Below, in pieces: positions 60,710 through 64,000 of a stretch of DNA of 64,000 nt (position 1 is its first letter; every line of letters begins with the position of its first letter). The stretch covers positions 16,942,501 to 17,006,500 of the forward strand of contig JAPYXD010000752.1 in NCBI GenBank assembly GCA_030998225.1, given 5' to 3'. This DNA comes from Diplolepis rosae (Eukaryota; Arthropoda; Insecta; Hymenoptera; Diplolepididae). Both the position numbers and the translations under genes were made by a program. The notes beneath the pieces are model-generated. The model had not been told where the DNA came from. It did no database searches and was given only the letters and a program-made list of their open reading frames with translations.

Positions 60710-61665
60710 TAGGGGAGAGTCGGGTAGCCCCGGCCATCGGGTAGCCCCGGCCACTCATGACATTGAATAAACTGTACTCTCTGCGAAAATAAATTAACAT
60801 TTTTTTCTTTCAGAATTGTGCCAAAGTGTAATTTTAATGATATGGAGTCGTATCTTTCATCAACTTAAAAGAAAATCCGGTCTACATATTTCATCTCTAG
60901 AAAACAGGTGCATTTTGAGAAATATGTACCATCTTTATTATAAAATATTTCTAAAGCTAAAAGAAATATCAGATTGGTTCTGATTGGGATATATAAATTC
61001 ACTTTCTAACTATGTGACCTCTAATTTTTGTTTAATATTTTCGCGTATTTTTTTATTTACAGCAGTTTTAGTGAAACTTGTCAGAGTCGGATAGCCCTGG
61101 CCATTTCGTGTCGGGTAGCCCTGGCCACATTTTTCTGCTAAGTTTCTAAGTTTACCCCCACACATGAGTCACAAATAATTGCAACCTCTTGATCGGAAAT
61201 TCATGAAACCTTTTAAACAAGCATATTCGGAAAAGTGGGCTTTATGGATGCGCAGGAATACTGCACTGAGAAGAAAATGCTATTGAATCAAAAGCATGTA
61301 TATCATGGATTCAAATCAATATGCTATAAAATTAGTAACATATTTATTGGTTCTTGTAGTATATTTTTATGAATTAATAGTATATGTACATGCTTTTGAT
61401 TTAATAGCATTTTTTTCTTAGTGAAATATCTCGGTTTTTTCGATGGCCGGGGCTACCCGACACTATTTTGTAGTAATCTATTTTAAATCTCACTTTAATC
61501 GCTTTGTTTTCTTCCAAAATATGTTTATTTCTTATTTTCCTCTTTGCAGGTTGTTGGTAGAAACATTGACATCATAACTAACCTTCTAAATTTTAATTTT
61601 GATCCCTATAAGCCAAGTTATTATCAAAAAAGCTTAAGTGGCCGGTACTACCCGACTCTCCCCTA
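60710..61665. mobile_element. 956-bp MITE with GGGGAGAGTCGGGTAGCC termini, nested in the mariner
   Basis: The ends TAGGGGAGAGTCGGGTAGCC (60710) and the complement of the right end TAGGGGAGAGTCGGGTAGTA are inverted, with TA borders. The box GTCGGGTAGCCCYGGCCA occurs at both ends and internally near 61086, 61111 and 61440, about six times in all. No transposase. A small element (61264-61424) sits inside it. Confidence 0.88.
61264..61424. mobile_element. 161-bp MITE, third nesting level
   Basis: The ends CACTGAGAAGAAAATGCTAT and, inverted, CACTAAGAAAAAAATGCTAT are followed by TGAATCAAAAGCATGTA or TAAATCAAAAGCATGTA. It is a relative of 30202-30391. Confidence 0.8.
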
Positions 61666-61965
61666 TATACTTTAGCTTTCCAACGCATGTTCGGAATGTT
61701 GGAACAATGGAATAATAATTAAGTTATACCATCTCTTAGCAAACCGCACGAATTAAGTTATAGATCCAATACAATTTTTTAAAAATTATATAATAATAAT
61801 ATTTAATATTCAATATGCTGAAATAGTAATCAATAATAGTATTGAATTATACATTTTCTACTTTAAACGATTTTATCATCTTCAAGTAATTATTTTTCGA
61901 AATTTGATTGAAGTACTCAGTTTGGTTCAAATAGGTAAGAGATTTGAAAAGAATCATTTGGTAAA

Positions 61966-62062
61966 AATAGGCGCGGTCGAGCGGTTAGCGTGCGTTAGTT
62001 TCAGGTCGTAGGGTGCGTCGATAGGTAGGTTGTAGGTTCGAATCTCGTAGGCAGGATAATTT
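61966..62062 (+). repeat. tRNA(Leu/Ser)-like SINE head
   Basis: GGTCGAGCGGTTAGCG (61974-61989) is a box A typical of tRNAs with a long variable arm. GGTTCGAATCTC (62035-62046) is a box B, about 50 bp further on. The sequence between them does not fold into a clean anticodon arm, and an AT-rich tail follows. A tRNA-derived SINE is more likely than a tRNA gene. Confidence 0.55.
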
Positions 62063-62164
62063 TTATAAATGAAATTCGACGAAAACTTGAGGGGAAGAAA
62101 GAATTTCTATAAATAAGTTATATATTTTAATTTTTTGTCATTTATTATTTATACAATCTCGATT

Positions 62165-62395
62165 TATAGTGATCAGTACTATACCAGTACTGGTTTTCCA
62201 GTAATAGCATGCCTGTATAATCCCAGTACTACCTGTTACTGGCAGGCAGTACTCAGCTAGTGCTGTCCAGCCAGTACTGGTAACGCATTATCATCCAGTA
62301 CGGGCACTAGTACAGCGCCCGTACTGATTGACAATACCGCGCCTGTATCCGGCAGTGCGGGCACAGTACTGGCACAGTACTGCGCCCGTTGTTAA
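62165..62395. repeat. CAGTACTG-rich block, right
   Basis: CAGTACTG and variants (CCAGTACTGG, GCAGTACTCA, GCGGGCACAGTACTGGC) occur more than a dozen times in 230 bp. With the left block it brackets the mariner nest and the SINE-like sequence. Confidence 0.8.
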
Positions 62396-63446
62396 AGTCT
62401 AATTGGGTGGTCCTCCATTTTGATGACTGTTGACCTGTTTGCATGTAAACTTCGTAGACCCATGTCTTGTCACCAGTTATGATGCGTTCCATGAATGTGT
62501 CATCAGAATTATCGCGATGCAGCATATCTGAAGAGACCTGCTTACACTACTGTTCTTGGAGAAAATTCATATCTTTCGGAACAAGCTGTGCGGCGACGCG
62601 TCTCATACCCAAAATATCCACACTGAGAAAACTGGAGTGTCAAACTTTGAGTGTCAAAATGTAGATAGTCAGTTTGAACTTCTAGATAGTACAACACTTT
62701 CTCCGAAATTTTTTCTTTTTGGTCAGGGAGACACTCATTTGATATTCTGTTTAACTGTTACCAGAGGGTCAGAATCACTATAAAGAGTGTCAATTGGTGA
62801 AATACGCGCCAAAATTGTAAAGTCACGTAGGTTCGCCTATTTTTCCTCCAATATCACCAGCGTGGACTCTAACCTCATTGCCAGTTTCGCGTCCTTTACG
62901 TGTTAAAGTGTCACGAGGGTTATTTTTGCCAACTAATTGTCGAGTACCTATTTCACTTGCTATAATAACATAATAATTGTGAAAGCTTAAATGTAATAGT
63001 TTTGAGGTTAGCCATAGAGGTCTGTTTTTCCCTCTTCGATAATCTATTTTTCTCTCTGCGATGATCAACTTTTCCCTCTAAAGTATTCAAGTTGACCATC
63101 TTATTTCCACAATCCACAGGTAATAAGTTACACTATCTAGAAGGCTGTCCTATAGTTTAACCTCAAATATAGTCTGCTTCACCCTCCAAGTGTTTAGGTT
63201 GACACTCCAGTTTTCTCAGTGCACCAAAATCGAATTAACAAACTCGTAAAAGTTGTCAAGATCACGAACTATCTCTCTTAAGCTGAAATGACGATTATCG
63301 AGCACAATTTCCTTAACTTTTTCCTCGTGTTTTTGATAAAACTGATTCAACATAAGCCTTTTCTAACATTTTTAGCGAGTCGGCACACAAAACTCCATTT
63401 GCAACACAAAATTTAAGGAAAACTCTTTGTTCAATAATTTCGTTCA
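62396..63446 (-). pseudogene. mariner transposase split by a 605-bp insertion
   Basis: On the minus strand the start (MNEIIEQRVFLKFCVANG, 63446) and LKMLEKAYVESVLSKTR are the N-terminal HTH region. A shifted frame gives KEIVLDNRHFSLREIVRDLD and ends FVNSILV at about 63224. After the inserted element the gene resumes at about 62615 with GMRRVAAQLVPKDMNF, and then DDTFMERIITGDKTWVYEVY carries the first catalytic Asp. It ends near 62396 at the CAGTACTG block, so the rest of the catalytic domain is missing. Confidence 0.85.
62617..63222. mobile_element. 605-bp element with CACTGAGAAAACTGGAGTGTC termini
   Basis: The left end CACTGAGAAAACTGGAGTGT and the right end ACACTCCAGTTTTCTCAGTG are perfectly inverted for at least 20 bp. 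The word GAGTGTCAA recurs inside. It interrupts the mariner transposase at 62396-63446. The open frames over it have no family motif. Confidence 0.88.
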
Positions 63447-63544
63447 TTGTAAAATTCGTGCTGCTAAGTAGTGCAAAATACTGCTGAAGTAGACTGATTT
63501 GGATTTTATACACATTGCAGCCTGTTTCCTAGCAATCACGGAAG

Positions 63545-63942
63545 TATATCAGTTTCCACAAAATTTATTTTACCCAAAAGTCACTAGACTTGACAGGTGA
63601 TGAGAAGCAATCTAAAGAGATGAAAGTGGAGAACCGAAACATAATAGTGTTATTGACGTTTATAGATGGCGCGGTATGGGCATAAATATCTATAAACCGG
63701 AAGAAAATGAATTTAAGTTGAAAGCTGTCAGAATAGTTATTTATAATTAAGAATTGTTTAATTATTATCAAGTTTAATTAAAGTGCCTGATGCATTGTAA
63801 TGATTAATTGCCCATACTGCGCCACCTATAACCGTTAACAACACTACCATATTTCGGTTTCTAATTTCTATTTGCTAACATTGCTTTTCATCGCCTGTCA
63901 AGTCTAATGACTTTTGGAGGAATTGATATACTATACCACAAT
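63545..63942. mobile_element. inverted-repeat element with ~145-bp arms
   Basis: Left-arm words AGTATATCA, CAAAAGTCACTAGACTTGAC and GGCGCGGTATGGGCA are matched inversely by TGATATACT, GTCAAGTCTAATGACTTTTG and TGCCCATACTGCGCC. The loop is AT-rich (63690-63800). Ends are approximate. No transposase. Confidence 0.75.
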
Positions 63943-64000
63943 CACCCGTTTCAGATTTTGACATTCTTAAATTCTGAGACCAGAATTATAAATGACGCCT

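Larger units (their letters stand above)
59559..61771 (-). mobile_element. mariner element carrying a nested MITE
   Basis: The ends TATTGGATCTATAACTTAAT (59559) and ATTAAGTTATAGATCCAATA (to 61771) are inverted over about 30 bp, through TTCGTGCGGTTT. TA borders. Subtracting the 956-bp insertion at 60710-61665 leaves about 1.26 kb, the size of a normal mariner. The transposase is on the minus strand and the insertion is in its 5' leader. Confidence 0.93.

Overview
This window looks like repeat-dense, AT-rich insect nuclear DNA. It is probably hymenopteran, because the only convincing host gene encodes a secreted histidine acid phosphatase of the kind annotated in Hymenoptera as venom acid phosphatase Acph-1-like. 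That gene lies on the + strand as six exons between 38957 and 56514, has a TATA box at 38866-38873 and is predicted to give a 369-residue protein. It keeps the RHGDR active-site motif, the downstream arginine and the HD motif. Its introns are 85 bp to 10.2 kb long, and the large ones are filled with transposable elements and repeats.

Left part (1-38.9 kb), in order: short tandem repeats; a tRNA-like sequence inside a direct and inverted repeat cluster (3.85-4.3 kb); a GC-rich LTR/gag-like unit on the minus strand (4.4-5.7 kb); a decayed Ty3/Gypsy reverse transcriptase (5.8-6.3 kb); a 3.2 kb long-inverted-repeat element (6.3-9.5 kb) hosting a TTAA-flanked MITE and a Tc1/mariner deletion derivative; a P-element-like fragment (10 kb); a mariner deletion derivative (12.5-13.4 kb); clusters of palindromic hairpin elements (13.9-14.4, 18.1-18.6, 21.8-22.2, 27.0-27.8 and 32.2 kb); a 2.1 kb DUF4817-type Tc1/mariner element with long terminal inverted repeats (19.0-21.1 kb); another mariner (24.7-25.7 kb); a non-LTR retrotransposon gag remnant with CCHC knuckles (29.0-29.8 kb); and a 2.5 kb satellite with a 125-bp monomer (32.9-35.4 kb).

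Gene part (38.9-56.5 kb): intron 3 holds two adjacent long-inverted-repeat MITEs. Intron 4 holds a duplicated inverted-repeat element, an array of tRNA-like units in both orientations, a mariner relative inserted in one unit with its empty site preserved in a sister unit, an R1-like LINE 3' end, a mariner 3' fragment and a MITE with TACAGTC termini. Intron 5 holds a mariner derivative next to a foldback element. A mariner derivative sits 26 bp after the predicted stop codon.

Right part (56.5-64 kb): a three-level nest (mariner, MITE, small MITE) lies between two blocks rich in the octamer CAGTACTG. It is followed by a mariner split by a 605-bp element and by a final inverted-repeat element.

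Every transposase read here is broken, so the elements look like inactive relics or non-autonomous derivatives. I did not find a coherent new protein system. The least explained material is the set of hairpin, foldback and palindrome-rich elements, described separately in the findings.
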